Assembly (NCBI RefSeq): GCF_900184255.1
Contig: NZ_LT854619.1
Coordinates: 1-5,384, forward strand
DNA: 5,384 nucleotides
Direction of reading: 5' to 3'
From: Haloimpatiens massiliensis
GTDB lineage: Bacteria > Bacillota > Clostridia > Clostridiales > Clostridiaceae
Shown here: in pieces, positions 1-5,040 of the stretch
Layout: every line of letters begins with the position of its first letter
Numbering within the stretch: position 1 is the first letter of the stretch
Made by a program: the position numbers and the translations under genes
Notes under the pieces: generated by a model
What the model saw: the letters and a program-made list of their open reading frames with translations, nothing else
Databases searched by the model: none
What the model was told of the DNA's origin: nothing

Positions 1-85
<85 letters not shown>

Positions 86-191
86 AAAGTTCAATCTCAA
101 ACTCAAATTCACTGACTTTATGATTTATCATCATCATCTCTGTTTAATTTTCAAAGACCAGTTTTTTTCTGTCGCTTCAAGCGACTTAATC
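86..191 (-). other. 16S rRNA leader (transcribed spacer) with boxA-like element
   Basis: This is the pre-rRNA leader between the rrn promoter and mature 16S. On the minus strand it contains GGTCTTTGAAAATTAAACAG (positions 141-160), the CTTTGAAAA-type block typically found before 16S genes in Firmicutes and associated with rRNA antitermination or processing. Nearer the start lies a small perfect hairpin (171-185). Downstream are GAT-rich and AT-rich stretches that would pair with the 16S 3' flank to form the RNase III processing stem; that partner lies outside the window. The roles are inferred from position and family knowledge. Confidence 0.7.
171..185 (-). repeat. Leader hairpin at the 5' end of the pre-rRNA
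   Basis: GTCGCTT and AAGCGAC form a perfect inverted repeat around one central base, so the RNA can form a short GC-containing hairpin. It begins about 7 nt downstream of the -10 box of the rrn promoter, so it would be the first structure in the nascent leader. A T-run follows on the plus strand, not on the transcribed minus strand, so it is not an intrinsic terminator for the rRNA. Confidence 0.6.
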
Positions 192-220
192 ATTTTACCA
201 CATTAAATTTAAATTGTCAA
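192..220 (-). promoter_or_regulatory. rrn promoter (sigma-A type) with A-rich upstream element
   Basis: On the minus strand a perfect TTGACA (-35, positions 215-220) is followed by a 17-bp spacer and TAAAAT (-10, positions 192-197). The bases just upstream (221-255) are dominated by A and T tracts resembling an UP element. Transcription would start near 185 and run into the 16S leader. This is the best sigma-A promoter in the window and fits the strong growth-rate-controlled promoters expected for rRNA operons. Confidence 0.88.
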
Positions 221-287
221 CACTTTTTATTTTTGTTTTAATTTAAATTTTTATGGGTCTACGCCGCAGTTATTAGCGACATGTGTT

Positions 288-293
288 ATTTTA
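288..293 (-). promoter_or_regulatory. Possible second, upstream rrn promoter (-10 only)
   Basis: A second TAAAAT on the minus strand is followed 7 bases later by GTCGC, echoing the main promoter, where TAAAAT is followed 6 bases later by GTCGC. Tandem rrn promoters are common in Firmicutes, so this may be the upstream member of a pair or a decayed duplicate. No convincing -35 box is found at 16-18 bp spacing; the best match is about 3 of 6. This is a weak call. Confidence 0.3.
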
Positions 294-298
294 TCATA

Positions 299-561
299 AA
301 AAGTTTATATATCCTCTAAGAAAAGTCTGTTTATAATAAATTATTATTAATTTATTTAATATATCTCATTATTAATTTACTTTTCATATATAGATACACC
401 TGGATTAGTTATTTATGTATAAACATTATTTTATCACAACTATGAAAGTATTATTCCAAAATAATCTATAAAAGTAAAAATAAAAGTCATAATTATGTTA
501 TTATATAAATCAAGAATATTATTATTTTCTTATTCAACTACCAATTTTACAAGTGCCTTTG
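299..561. other. AT-rich intergenic region, no gene recognised
   Basis: This stretch lies between the divergent rrn promoter region and the control region of the DUF2804 gene. It is very AT-rich and stop-codon rich in all frames. The longest start-to-stop frame nearby (495-605, plus strand, 36 codons, hydrophobic) has no Shine-Dalgarno sequence. I see no RNA gene, terminator or mobile element here. Confidence 0.5.
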
Positions 562-583
562 TTGTAAGTATATTTATTTACAA
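562..583. promoter_or_regulatory. 22-bp imperfect palindrome, possible operator
   Basis: TTGTAA and TTACAA are exact reverse complements separated by 10 bp, and the spacer is partly symmetrical as well. It sits just upstream of a putative plus-strand -35 box (589-594), a sensible place for a dimeric regulator to bind. In DNA this AT-rich, short palindromes also arise by chance, so the operator role is only a suggestion. Confidence 0.3.
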
Positions 584-588
584 GATAT

Positions 589-616
589 TTGCATATTTCA
601 TGTAAAATTTTATAAA
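589..616 (+). promoter_or_regulatory. Putative promoter of the DUF2804 gene
   Basis: TTGCAT (589-594) is followed by a 16-bp spacer and TATAAA (611-616). Both boxes are recognisable but imperfect. The -10 box lies in the first unit of the tandem repeat at 611-683, and a second TATAAA copy occurs at 647-652 without a good -35. Transcription would give a leader of roughly 80 nt before position 706. Confidence 0.35.
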
Positions 617-694
617 ATTTTTATATAGAGGTTTGTGCATAAAAGTTATAAAATTTTTATAAGGAGGTTTTATGCGTACAAGTTATAAATATTT
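611..694 (+). repeat. Tandem repeat of 36-37 bp covering a ribosome binding site and start codon
   Basis: Unit 1 (611-646) and unit 2 (647-683) both begin TATAAAATTTTTATA, then have a GAGGTTT block, then a start-like codon and a segment ending in AAGT. A partial third copy, TATAAATATTT, follows (684-694). Unit 1 has TAGAGG with GTG; unit 2 has AAGGAGG with ATG. Both starts read the same peptide pattern, M-x-x-S-Y-K-x-F. The arrangement looks like local duplication of a translation-initiation segment, with unit 2 keeping or gaining the better Shine-Dalgarno. Confidence 0.7.
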
Positions 695-701
695 CTGGTA
701 G
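672..701 (+). CDS. Possible 9-residue leader peptide (MRTSYKYFW)
   Basis: A full AAGGAGG (661-667) precedes ATG at 672 by 4 nt, a slightly short spacing. The frame reads MRTSYKYFW and stops at TAG (699-701), directly followed by another in-frame TAG. The GTG at 706 that opens the long DUF2804 frame lies 4 nt after the first stop, so termination followed by reinitiation is possible. This is the only good ribosome binding site upstream of that gene. It could be a translated leader that couples or tunes DUF2804 expression, or the old start of the gene left out of frame by a mutation. Neither can be settled from sequence alone. Confidence 0.4.
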   Translation: MRTSYKYFW

Positions 702-705
702 TAGT

Positions 706-1815
706 GTGTTAAAGATGCTACACCTTATATATTTTTGTAATCTTTACGCAAAAATGATTATTATGGGGCTATCAAAACAAAATGATTATTCATTTAAAGA
801 AAAAGAATTAAATACTAATTCCTGTTACACTTTATGTACTAAAGATAATTCTCTAAATATCAATTCTGTAGGCTGGAGTAGAAATCCAAAACACAATTGC
901 AATATAAAAGATCACTGGCTTAGAAAGAAAAAATTCAACTACTGGAACATATGTAATCAAGAGTACCTATTCAATATAACTGTAACTAATTTTGATTATG
1001 TAGGATTAATCTCCATTTATCTTTTAGATATAAAAAATAAAACTCAAACTGAAAAAAGTTTTAAAGTTCCTTTTGCTGTTGGATGCAACCTTCCAAATAA
1101 AGTATATGATAATATAGCTATTTCTAAAAAGGGCTTCAACTTAAATATAAACAATAGTCAATATAAAACGGAGTTACAAGTTTACTGTTCAAATTTTAAT
1201 AACCACACTTTAAAAGGTAATTTTATAATTAATAATAATTTAAAACATGAAACTTTAAATGTAGTTATCCCTTGGAGTACTAAAAAATTTCATTTTACCT
1301 CTAAACAAAACTGTCTCCCTGTTTCAGGTGCTCTATGCATGGATGAAACTAACACTATACTATTTAGCATTAATACTTCTTTTGCTTCTTTAGACTTTGG
1401 TAGAGGATTATGGCCCTACAATACCTTTTGGAATTGGTGCTCTTTTTCAGATAAACATAATGAGATGAATTTAGGTATTAATTTAGGCAGTGGATGGACA
1501 GATAAAACTGGATTAAACGAAAATGCCATAACTGTAAATGATAAAATTATAAAAATAAGTGATGATGTAGAATTCATATATGATAAGTGTAATGTTATGA
1601 ACAAGTGGTATATACGCACTAAAAACTCTGATAAAATAACTCTAACATTTTCTCCTTTTATAGAAAAACGAATGAAGACTAATTTTCTAATAGTAAGATC
1701 AGATTTTTGTCAACTTTATGGATATTTTTCAGGCAAAATAATAGATGAAGATAACAAAGATTTAAATATAAATAATATTTTTGGTACAGTAGAAGAGCAC
1801 ACTGCTAAATGGTAA
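706..1815 (+). CDS. DUF2804 family protein
   Basis: The 369-residue product matches DUF2804 as I know the family: GWSR (residues 56-59), HWLRKK (70-75) with NYW (78-80), FGRGLWPYNTFWNW (231-244), then NLGSGWTDKTGLNENA (259-274), a GYFSG block (339-343) and the closing EEHTAKW. The function of DUF2804 is not established; the alternating-strand look suggests a beta-rich, lipocalin-like fold, which is inference. There is no clear signal peptide. The start is uncertain: GTG 706, ATG 715, ATG 754 and ATG 763 are all in frame and none has a Shine-Dalgarno. ATG 763 would give 350 residues, and nothing before it looks conserved. The C-terminus looks complete. It is the only plus-strand gene here and converges on the ABC-F gene. 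Confidence 0.85.
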   Translation: MLKMLHLIYFCNLYAKMIIMGLSKQNDYSFKEKELNTNSCYTLCTKDNSLNINSVGWSRNPKHNCNIKDHWLRKKKFNYWNICNQEYLFNITVTNFDYVGLISIYLLDIKNKTQTEKSFKVPFAVGCNLPNKVYDNIAISKKGFNLNINNSQYKTELQVYCSNFNNHTLKGNFIINNNLKHETLNVVIPWSTKKFHFTSKQNCLPVSGALCMDETNTILFSINTSFASLDFGRGLWPYNTFWNWCSFSDKHNEMNLGINLGSGWTDKTGLNENAITVNDKIIKISDDVEFIYDKCNVMNKWYIRTKNSDKITLTFSPFIEKRMKTNFLIVRSDFCQLYGYFSGKIIDEDNKDLNINNIFGTVEEHTAKW

Positions 1816-1817
1816 CA

Positions 1818-1919
1818 ATGAGGCTATCGCATTAAAGGATTCACATACAATATATTGTTTTGCAAGTTTAAAGTTAGCACAATATATAGTAGGATTTATT
1901 CTTAGTGCGACAGCTCCAT
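1818..1919. repeat. About 102-bp imperfect palindromic element (MITE-like or structured RNA)
   Basis: The outer arms (1818-1835 and 1902-1919) share an ATG..GCT.TCGCA.TAA core; 14 of 18 positions pair exactly and two more pair as G-U in the plus-strand RNA. The inner arms TACAATATATTGT (1846-1858) and ACAATATATAGTA (1879-1891) pair with one mismatch, leaving a central segment of about 20 nt. The element starts 3 bp after the DUF2804 stop and ends 22 bp before the ABC-F stop, so it fills the gap between two convergent genes. No long T-run follows on either strand, so it is not a textbook terminator, though it may end or protect both transcripts. No transposase or clear target duplication is visible. 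Confidence 0.65.
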
Positions 1920-1941
1920 AAACTTTAATTTTATAATAGTA

Positions 1942-3852
1942 CTAAACCAAGTTTATCCATTCTTCCATTAGTATATCTACTTGATTTTCTAAAATAGCCT
2001 TTTGTTCACAAATCTCATTTAGCTTCTGAAAATCATAGCTATATTGAGCCATGTTATTGTTTAATTTATCAATCTGATTTTCAAGAGTATTAATTTTTAC
2101 TTCTAATTGCCTTAACTTATATTTTATATTTTTTTCTTTATTTTTATCATAAGTTACTTTTTTATTTTCTTTATTGCTATTTTGTTGAATAATACCCTTT
2201 TCTATATTATTTTCTTTATTAATTAATAATTTTTCCTTCATACGTTTTTGCTTGTAATATTCATAATTTCCTCCATAATTAACAAGCTTTTTATTTTTTA
2301 ATTCCACAATCCTATCACTAAGAGTATTTATAAAATACCTATCATGTGATATAAGCAATACTGTTCCTTGAAATTCTAAAAGAGCCTGTTCTAATGTTTC
2401 TCTTGAATCTATATCTAAATGATTAGTAGGTTCGTCAAGTACTAAAAAATTTATATTATTAAACATCAACTTACATAGCTTCAATCTGCTTTTTTCCCCA
2501 CCTGATAGATTTTTAACTTTTTTGAATACGCTTTCTCCATAAAACATAAATCTTGCTAAATATGCTCTAGCTTTTCCTTCAGTTATTACAATGTCTTCCA
2601 TGAAACACTCCAATATAGTATGTTCATCATTATTAAATATAATATTTTGTGGTAAATATCCAATATTAACACCTGCGCCTAATTGGATTTTTCCATGATC
2701 TGCACTATACTCATTAATCAACATTTTAATTAAAGTAGATTTACCACTTCCATTTTTCCCAATCAGAGCAACTCTCTCCCCATATCTTACATACATATTT
2801 GCGTCATTAAATAGGATTTTTTTATCAAATTTCTTTACTAACCCCTCCATACAAACAACATCTTTTCCTGATCTATCATTACTATTAAATATAATTTTCA
2901 TATTATCTCTTTCTAAAATAGGTTTATTAATTCTAGTGATTTTATCCAACCTCTTCTGAATACTTTCAGCTCTTTTAAAGAATTTTTCATTCTCACCTCT
3001 TCTCCCCCATTCTCTCAAGTCTTTTATTGATTTTTCCATTGCTTTAATTTTCTTTTGCTGTTCTTCAAATGCTTCTAGTTGCAAAAGTGTTCTTTTCCTC
3101 TTTTCCCTTATATAATCAGAATAATTTCCTTTATAGATTTGAGAATCCATATCTTCAATTTCTACTATCTTACTAACCACACTATCCAAAAAATATCTAT
3201 CATGAGATACTATAACCACGACACCTTTATATTTTGAAAGGAATTCCTCTAACCATTCCATTGCTTCCATATCCAAATGATTAGATGGCTCATCGAGAAG
3301 TAAAATATCTGGATTTTGTAAGAGTATTTTTCCTAGAATCACCATACTTTTTTCCCCACCACTTAACACTTCAAATTTTTGAACTTTAAGTCCTTCCGTA
3401 ATACCCAGCCCTGTACAGACTTTGCTTAAATTCTCTTCCATTTCATATCCACCTTCATGCTCAAAAGCTTGCTGAAGGTCGCCATACTTCTTAATTATAA
3501 TATCCAATTCTTTACCAGATAAATTACTCATTTGCAATTCAAAATTTCTCATACTTTTAAGTATGCCCTCTTGCCTTTCGAAAGCAGTTTTTAAAACATC
3601 TAAAACAGTATACCGTCTAGGATATTTGGGAATTTGATCTAAATATCCTAAAGTAGCACCTTTCTTTATCATAATTTCTCCTTTATCTTGTTTCTCGATT
3701 CCTGATATTATTTTTAATATAGTTGTTTTACCTGTTCCATTTCTCCCTATAATACCTATCTTCTCTCCAGTTTTCACTTCAAAAGTAATATTATTAAATA
3801 TTTTGGTTGCTCCATAATATTTTTCCACTCCACTTAATGCTAATTCTATCAT
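1942..3852 (-). CDS. ABC-F subfamily ATP-binding protein (ribosome-associated; possible antibiotic-resistance type)
   Basis: The 636-residue protein has two ABC domains and no membrane segments, the ABC-F pattern. Domain 1: Walker A GRNGTGKT (36-43), signature LSGGEKS (163-169), Walker B ILLLDEP with catalytic Glu188, switch His217. The helical interdomain linker (about 244-325, tip near REWGRRGENEK) would reach toward the ribosomal P-site tRNA. Domain 2: GKNGSGKS (365-372), LSGGEKS (449-455), FLVLDEP with Glu474, His503. A charged stretch (about 540-573) leads to a C-terminal coiled coil (about 574-632), as in many Uup/YdiF-like members. All catalytic residues are intact. ATG 3852 has AGGGAG 8 nt upstream and gives the usual N-terminus. 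ABC-F proteins either shield ribosomes from peptidyl-transferase antibiotics or rescue stalled ribosomes. The leader terminator favours the inducible resistance type, but the substrate cannot be named. Confidence 0.93.
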   Translation of the reverse strand: MIELALSGVEKYYGATKIFNNITFEVKTGEKIGIIGRNGTGKTTILKIISGIEKQDKGEIMIKKGATLGYLDQIPKYPRRYTVLDVLKTAFERQEGILKSMRNFELQMSNLSGKELDIIIKKYGDLQQAFEHEGGYEMEENLSKVCTGLGITEGLKVQKFEVLSGGEKSMVILGKILLQNPDILLLDEPSNHLDMEAMEWLEEFLSKYKGVVVIVSHDRYFLDSVVSKIVEIEDMDSQIYKGNYSDYIREKRKRTLLQLEAFEEQQKKIKAMEKSIKDLREWGRRGENEKFFKRAESIQKRLDKITRINKPILERDNMKIIFNSNDRSGKDVVCMEGLVKKFDKKILFNDANMYVRYGERVALIGKNGSGKSTLIKMLINEYSADHGKIQLGAGVNIGYLPQNIIFNNDEHTILECFMEDIVITEGKARAYLARFMFYGESVFKKVKNLSGGEKSRLKLCKLMFNNINFLVLDEPTNHLDIDSRETLEQALLEFQGTVLLISHDRYFINTLSDRIVELKNKKLVNYGGNYEYYKQKRMKEKLLINKENNIEKGIIQQNSNKENKKVTYDKNKEKNIKYKLRQLEVKINTLENQIDKLNNNMAQYSYDFQKLNEICEQKAILENQVDILMEEWINLV

Positions 3853-3903
3853 TTATATCTCTCCCTACTTATATCTACTTATTTTAATATTGTTTAAGCC
3901 GAC

Positions 3904-3943
3904 AAAAAAAGTCCAAACAACTAATCGCTGCCTGAACTTTTTT
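3904..3943 (-). terminator. Intrinsic terminator inside the ABC-F leader (putative attenuator)
   Basis: On the minus strand, AAAAAAGTTCAGGCAG (3943 to 3928) pairs over its full length with TTGTTTGGACTTTTTT (3920 to 3905): 12 Watson-Crick and 4 G-U pairs around a 7-nt loop, followed by a run of T. The wobbles become A-C mismatches in the opposite direction, so it is built for leftward transcription. It ends about 50 nt before the ABC-F start and lies downstream of the putative ABC-F promoter, with no gene between, so it would cut transcription of that gene unless relieved. Such attenuators are known for inducible ABC-F resistance genes in Firmicutes. I did not find a clear antiterminator or a convincing leader peptide. 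Confidence 0.75.
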
Positions 3944-3964
3944 CTAAAATAGTATATTTTATTA

Positions 3965-4029
3965 TTAATAATTTTTTATCATAGCACCTAACACTTACTA
4001 TATAAAAATGTACCTTAATAATTTTTTAT
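3965..4029. repeat. Direct repeat TTAATAATTTTTTAT, two copies
   Basis: The 15-base word occurs at 3965-3979 and again at 4015-4029, 50 bp apart, overlapping and flanking the putative ABC-F promoter. It may mark a small duplication. Because it consists only of A and T, chance is not excluded. Confidence 0.4.
3978..4006 (-). promoter_or_regulatory. Putative ABC-F promoter with extended -10
   Basis: On the minus strand TATGAT (3978-3983) is preceded by TGC, giving an extended -10 (TGnTATGAT). At 17-bp spacing TTTATA (4001-4006) matches the -35 consensus at 4 of 6 positions. Transcription would start near 3971, about 28 nt before the terminator hairpin, giving a leader of about 120 nt. A second possible -10 (TATAGT, 3997-4002) lies just upstream but lacks a -35. 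Confidence 0.45.
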
Positions 4030-4031
4030 TT

Positions 4032-4112
4032 AAGTAAGTACTGTAATTGAAATTTAGCAATTATTATTTTTGCAAATAACTATTGTTATATACCAACTTA
4101 CAGTATTTACTT
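4032..4112. repeat. Long inverted repeat, 15-bp arms
   Basis: AAGTAAGTACTGTAA (4032-4046) and TTACAGTATTTACTT (4098-4112) are reverse complements with one difference, which is a G-U pair in a plus-strand RNA. They enclose 51 AT-rich bases that include weaker inner complementarity (TTG with CAA next to the arms). No T-run follows in the leftward direction, so it is not a terminator for the ABC-F side. It may be a small mobile-element remnant or a regulatory structure upstream of the ABC-F promoter. Confidence 0.5.
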
Positions 4113-4200
4113 TACTACTAAAAAATAAATTAAAAGTTTAAATCTGCATTTTATACTAGTATTTGTGCAAAATTTATTAATATGTTACTTATTAATGTAA

Positions 4201-4236
4201 AATAAAAATCCAGACAAGCAACCGCTATACCTGGAT
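4201..4236 (-). terminator. Intrinsic terminator after the 41-residue peptide gene
   Basis: On the minus strand, ATCCAGGTA pairs with TGTCTGGAT (two G-U pairs); an inner AGC-GGTT-GCT hairpin sits inside, and the run TTTTTATT follows. It lies about 45 nt after the stop of the small ORF at 4282-4407 and would end that transcript. Its sequence clearly resembles the second terminator at 3904-3943: CAGG, AGCG, TTGT and TGGA blocks recur in the same order. Confidence 0.75.
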
Positions 4237-4281
4237 ATACATTCTTAAATTTAATTATCGGCATAAAATGGCTCACTTGCT

Positions 4282-4407
4282 TTAGCTAACATTATATTTA
4301 ATTTTAGACGCACTACCCCCTAGGTACATTGTTAAATTAAAACAAATTCCAAATATAGAAATTGGTAGTATATCTAAAACAGTATTAACTAAAACCAAGT
4401 TTTTCAT
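4282..4407 (-). CDS. Small hydrophobic membrane peptide, 41 residues
   Basis: The frame starts at ATG 4407 with an ideal AGGAGG (4415-4420) 7 nt upstream. It reads MKNLVLVNTVLDILPISIFG, then ICFNLTMYLGG, then SASKIKYNVS and stop. Residues 4-31 form one hydrophobic stretch long enough to cross a membrane, followed by a short tail with two lysines. An extended -10 promoter (4447-4475) and an intrinsic terminator (4201-4236) make it a self-contained transcription unit. I do not recognise the family. It could be a membrane peptide, a small toxin-like or signalling peptide, or a translated leader controlling the ABC-F gene 430 nt downstream; the terminator between them argues for an independent gene, unless that terminator is itself regulated. 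Confidence 0.7.
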   Translation of the reverse strand: MKNLVLVNTVLDILPISIFGICFNLTMYLGGSASKIKYNVS

Positions 4408-4446
4408 TTTCACACCTCCTAAATAAAAACTAAATAATCATGTATA

Positions 4447-4475
4447 ATTGTAACACATATTGAAATAATCTACAA
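4447..4475 (-). promoter_or_regulatory. Promoter of the 41-residue peptide gene
   Basis: On the minus strand TTGTAG (4470-4475) is followed by a 17-bp spacer and TACAAT (4447-4452), which is preceded by TGT to give an extended -10. The start would be near 4440, leaving a leader of about 33 nt that carries the AGGAGG site. Spacing and position both fit a sigma-A promoter. Confidence 0.55.
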
Positions 4476-4527
4476 TATATTTCTAATACAAATTGTTGGT
4501 TGTGACAAACTAATATACATTCTACAA

Positions 4528-4658
4528 TCAAAATACTAAATTCTCTATTAAAACAAAGTCATCTTCTATTTCAATATTACAAAATAAGTGCTCTTCACTC
4601 AACACCAATTTCAATACAGTTTCTACTTCTTTATCGGCTAATTTTTTTCTGCAATCAT
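4528..4658 (-). pseudogene. Short coding remnant with a poly-A frameshift
   Basis: From ATG 4658 the minus strand reads M-I-A-E-K-N and hits TAG after a run of seven A. If the run had eight A, or the ribosome slipped back one base, the frame would continue as LADKEVETVLKLVLSEE, then HLFCNIEIEDD, then FVLIENLVF and stop at 4528, 43 residues in all. That tail is acidic, has mixed hydrophobic spacing and looks like real protein, unlike the AT-rich noise around it. No Shine-Dalgarno precedes the ATG. I do not recognise the family. It may be a decayed gene end, a sequencing error in a homopolymer, or much less likely a slippage site (A-AAA-AAT directly before the stop). Confidence 0.4.
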
Positions 4659-4733
4659 ATTACAAAAAAATTAATATTTTTCTCTTATTTTGATTTACTT
4701 AAAAGCCTATATATCACCATTTTAGCTACAAAT

Positions 4734-4764
4734 AAAAAAAGACAATCAAATATGACTGTCTTTT
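4734..4764 (-). terminator. Intrinsic terminator of the upstream rRNA-tRNA operon
   Basis: On the minus strand AAAAGACAGTCA pairs with TGATTGTCTTTT (12 bp, one G-U) around a TATT loop and runs into seven T. The hairpin begins at the final A of the tRNA-Ala CCA end, so termination is immediately downstream of the last tRNA. Confidence 0.9.
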
Positions 4765-4839
4765 GGTGGAGAATAAGGGATTCGAACCCTTGACCCCCTG
4801 CGTGCAAGGCAGGTGCTCTCCCAGCTGAGCTAATCCCCC
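4764..4839 (-). tRNA. tRNA-Ala (anticodon UGC)
   Basis: The 76-nt minus-strand sequence folds as a standard tRNA. The acceptor GGGGGAT pairs with ATTCTCC (two G-U). The D-arm contains AGCTCAGCTGGGAGAGC, the anticodon arm CCTGC-CTTGCAC-GCAGG carries TGC (4804-4806), and the T-arm has GGTTCGAATCC. CCA is encoded. It is the last gene of the upstream rRNA operon; in this lineage tRNA-Ala commonly accompanies rRNA genes. Confidence 0.96.
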
Positions 4840-4842
4840 ATA

Positions 4843-4919
4843 TGGTGGACCTTCAGGGACTCGAACCCCGGACCTACCGGTTATGAGCCGGTTGCTCTAA
4901 CCAACTGAGCTAAAGATCC
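4843..4919 (-). tRNA. tRNA with CAU anticodon (probably tRNA-Ile2 needing lysidine; alternatively elongator tRNA-Met)
   Basis: The 77-nt minus-strand sequence has a standard cloverleaf: acceptor GGATCTT with AAGGTCC, D-arm AGCTCAGTTGGTTAGAGC, anticodon stem ACCGG/CCGGT around CTCATAA (anticodon 4873-4875), T-arm GGTTCGAGTCC and an encoded CCA. The acceptor lacks the mismatched first pair of an initiator tRNA. The body resembles the Bacillus tRNA-Ile2 type (GGACCTT start), which the lysidine synthetase TilS converts to read AUA. Automatic tools often label it Met. The fourth acceptor pair is U-G here where I would expect C-G. It lies 3 nt upstream of tRNA-Ala and 5 nt after the 5S. Confidence 0.93.
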
Positions 4920-4924
4920 AATAA

Positions 4925-5040
4925 CCTGGCGACGACCTACTCTCCCACAGGGCTTCCCCTGCAGTACCATCGGCGCTTTGAAGCTTAACCGTCCTGTTCG
5001 GAATGGGAAGGGGTGTTACCTTCAAGCCATAATCACCAGA
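4925..5040 (-). rRNA. 5S ribosomal RNA
   Basis: On the minus strand this begins TCTGGTGATTATGGC and contains the conserved blocks CCCATTCCGAACAGG and GATGGTACTGC, ending in GGGAGAGTAGGTCGTCGCCAG. The ends TCTGG and CCAG(G) pair to form helix I. At about 116 nt it is full length; the ends are accurate to 1-2 bases. It lies between the 23S and the two tRNAs of the same operon. Confidence 0.97.

Noticed and set aside
256..282. GC-richer patch as an rRNA or tRNA fragment
   Set aside because: It does not match any tRNA arm or 16S segment I can recognise; it fits better as part of a duplicated rrn leader.
495..605. Plus-strand 36-residue hydrophobic frame
   Set aside because: No ribosome binding site, no promoter and no terminator of its own; phenylalanine, isoleucine and tyrosine richness is what AT-rich DNA gives by chance.
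611..694. CRISPR-like repeat array
   Set aside because: Only two full adjacent copies with no spacers between them; it is a tandem duplication.
1416..1619. Minus-strand open frame of 67 codons
   Set aside because: It lies wholly antisense to the conserved FGRGLWPYNTFWNW to NENA part of the DUF2804 gene, has no Shine-Dalgarno and resembles no known family; it is a shadow frame.
1818..1919. Ordinary intrinsic terminator
   Set aside because: Neither end is followed by a run of T in its direction of transcription, and the arms are far longer and more interrupted than a typical terminator.
3904..3943. Bidirectional terminator
   Set aside because: In the rightward direction four of the pairs become A-C mismatches, leaving a weak stem, and no gene reads rightward into it.
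3965..3982. Mini-ORF MIKNY as a leader peptide for the ABC-F attenuator
   Set aside because: Its ATG lies inside the proposed extended -10 box, so it would be untranscribed from that promoter, and its AGGTG is only 2 nt from the ATG. It would count only if the start site is upstream, at the TATAGT box.
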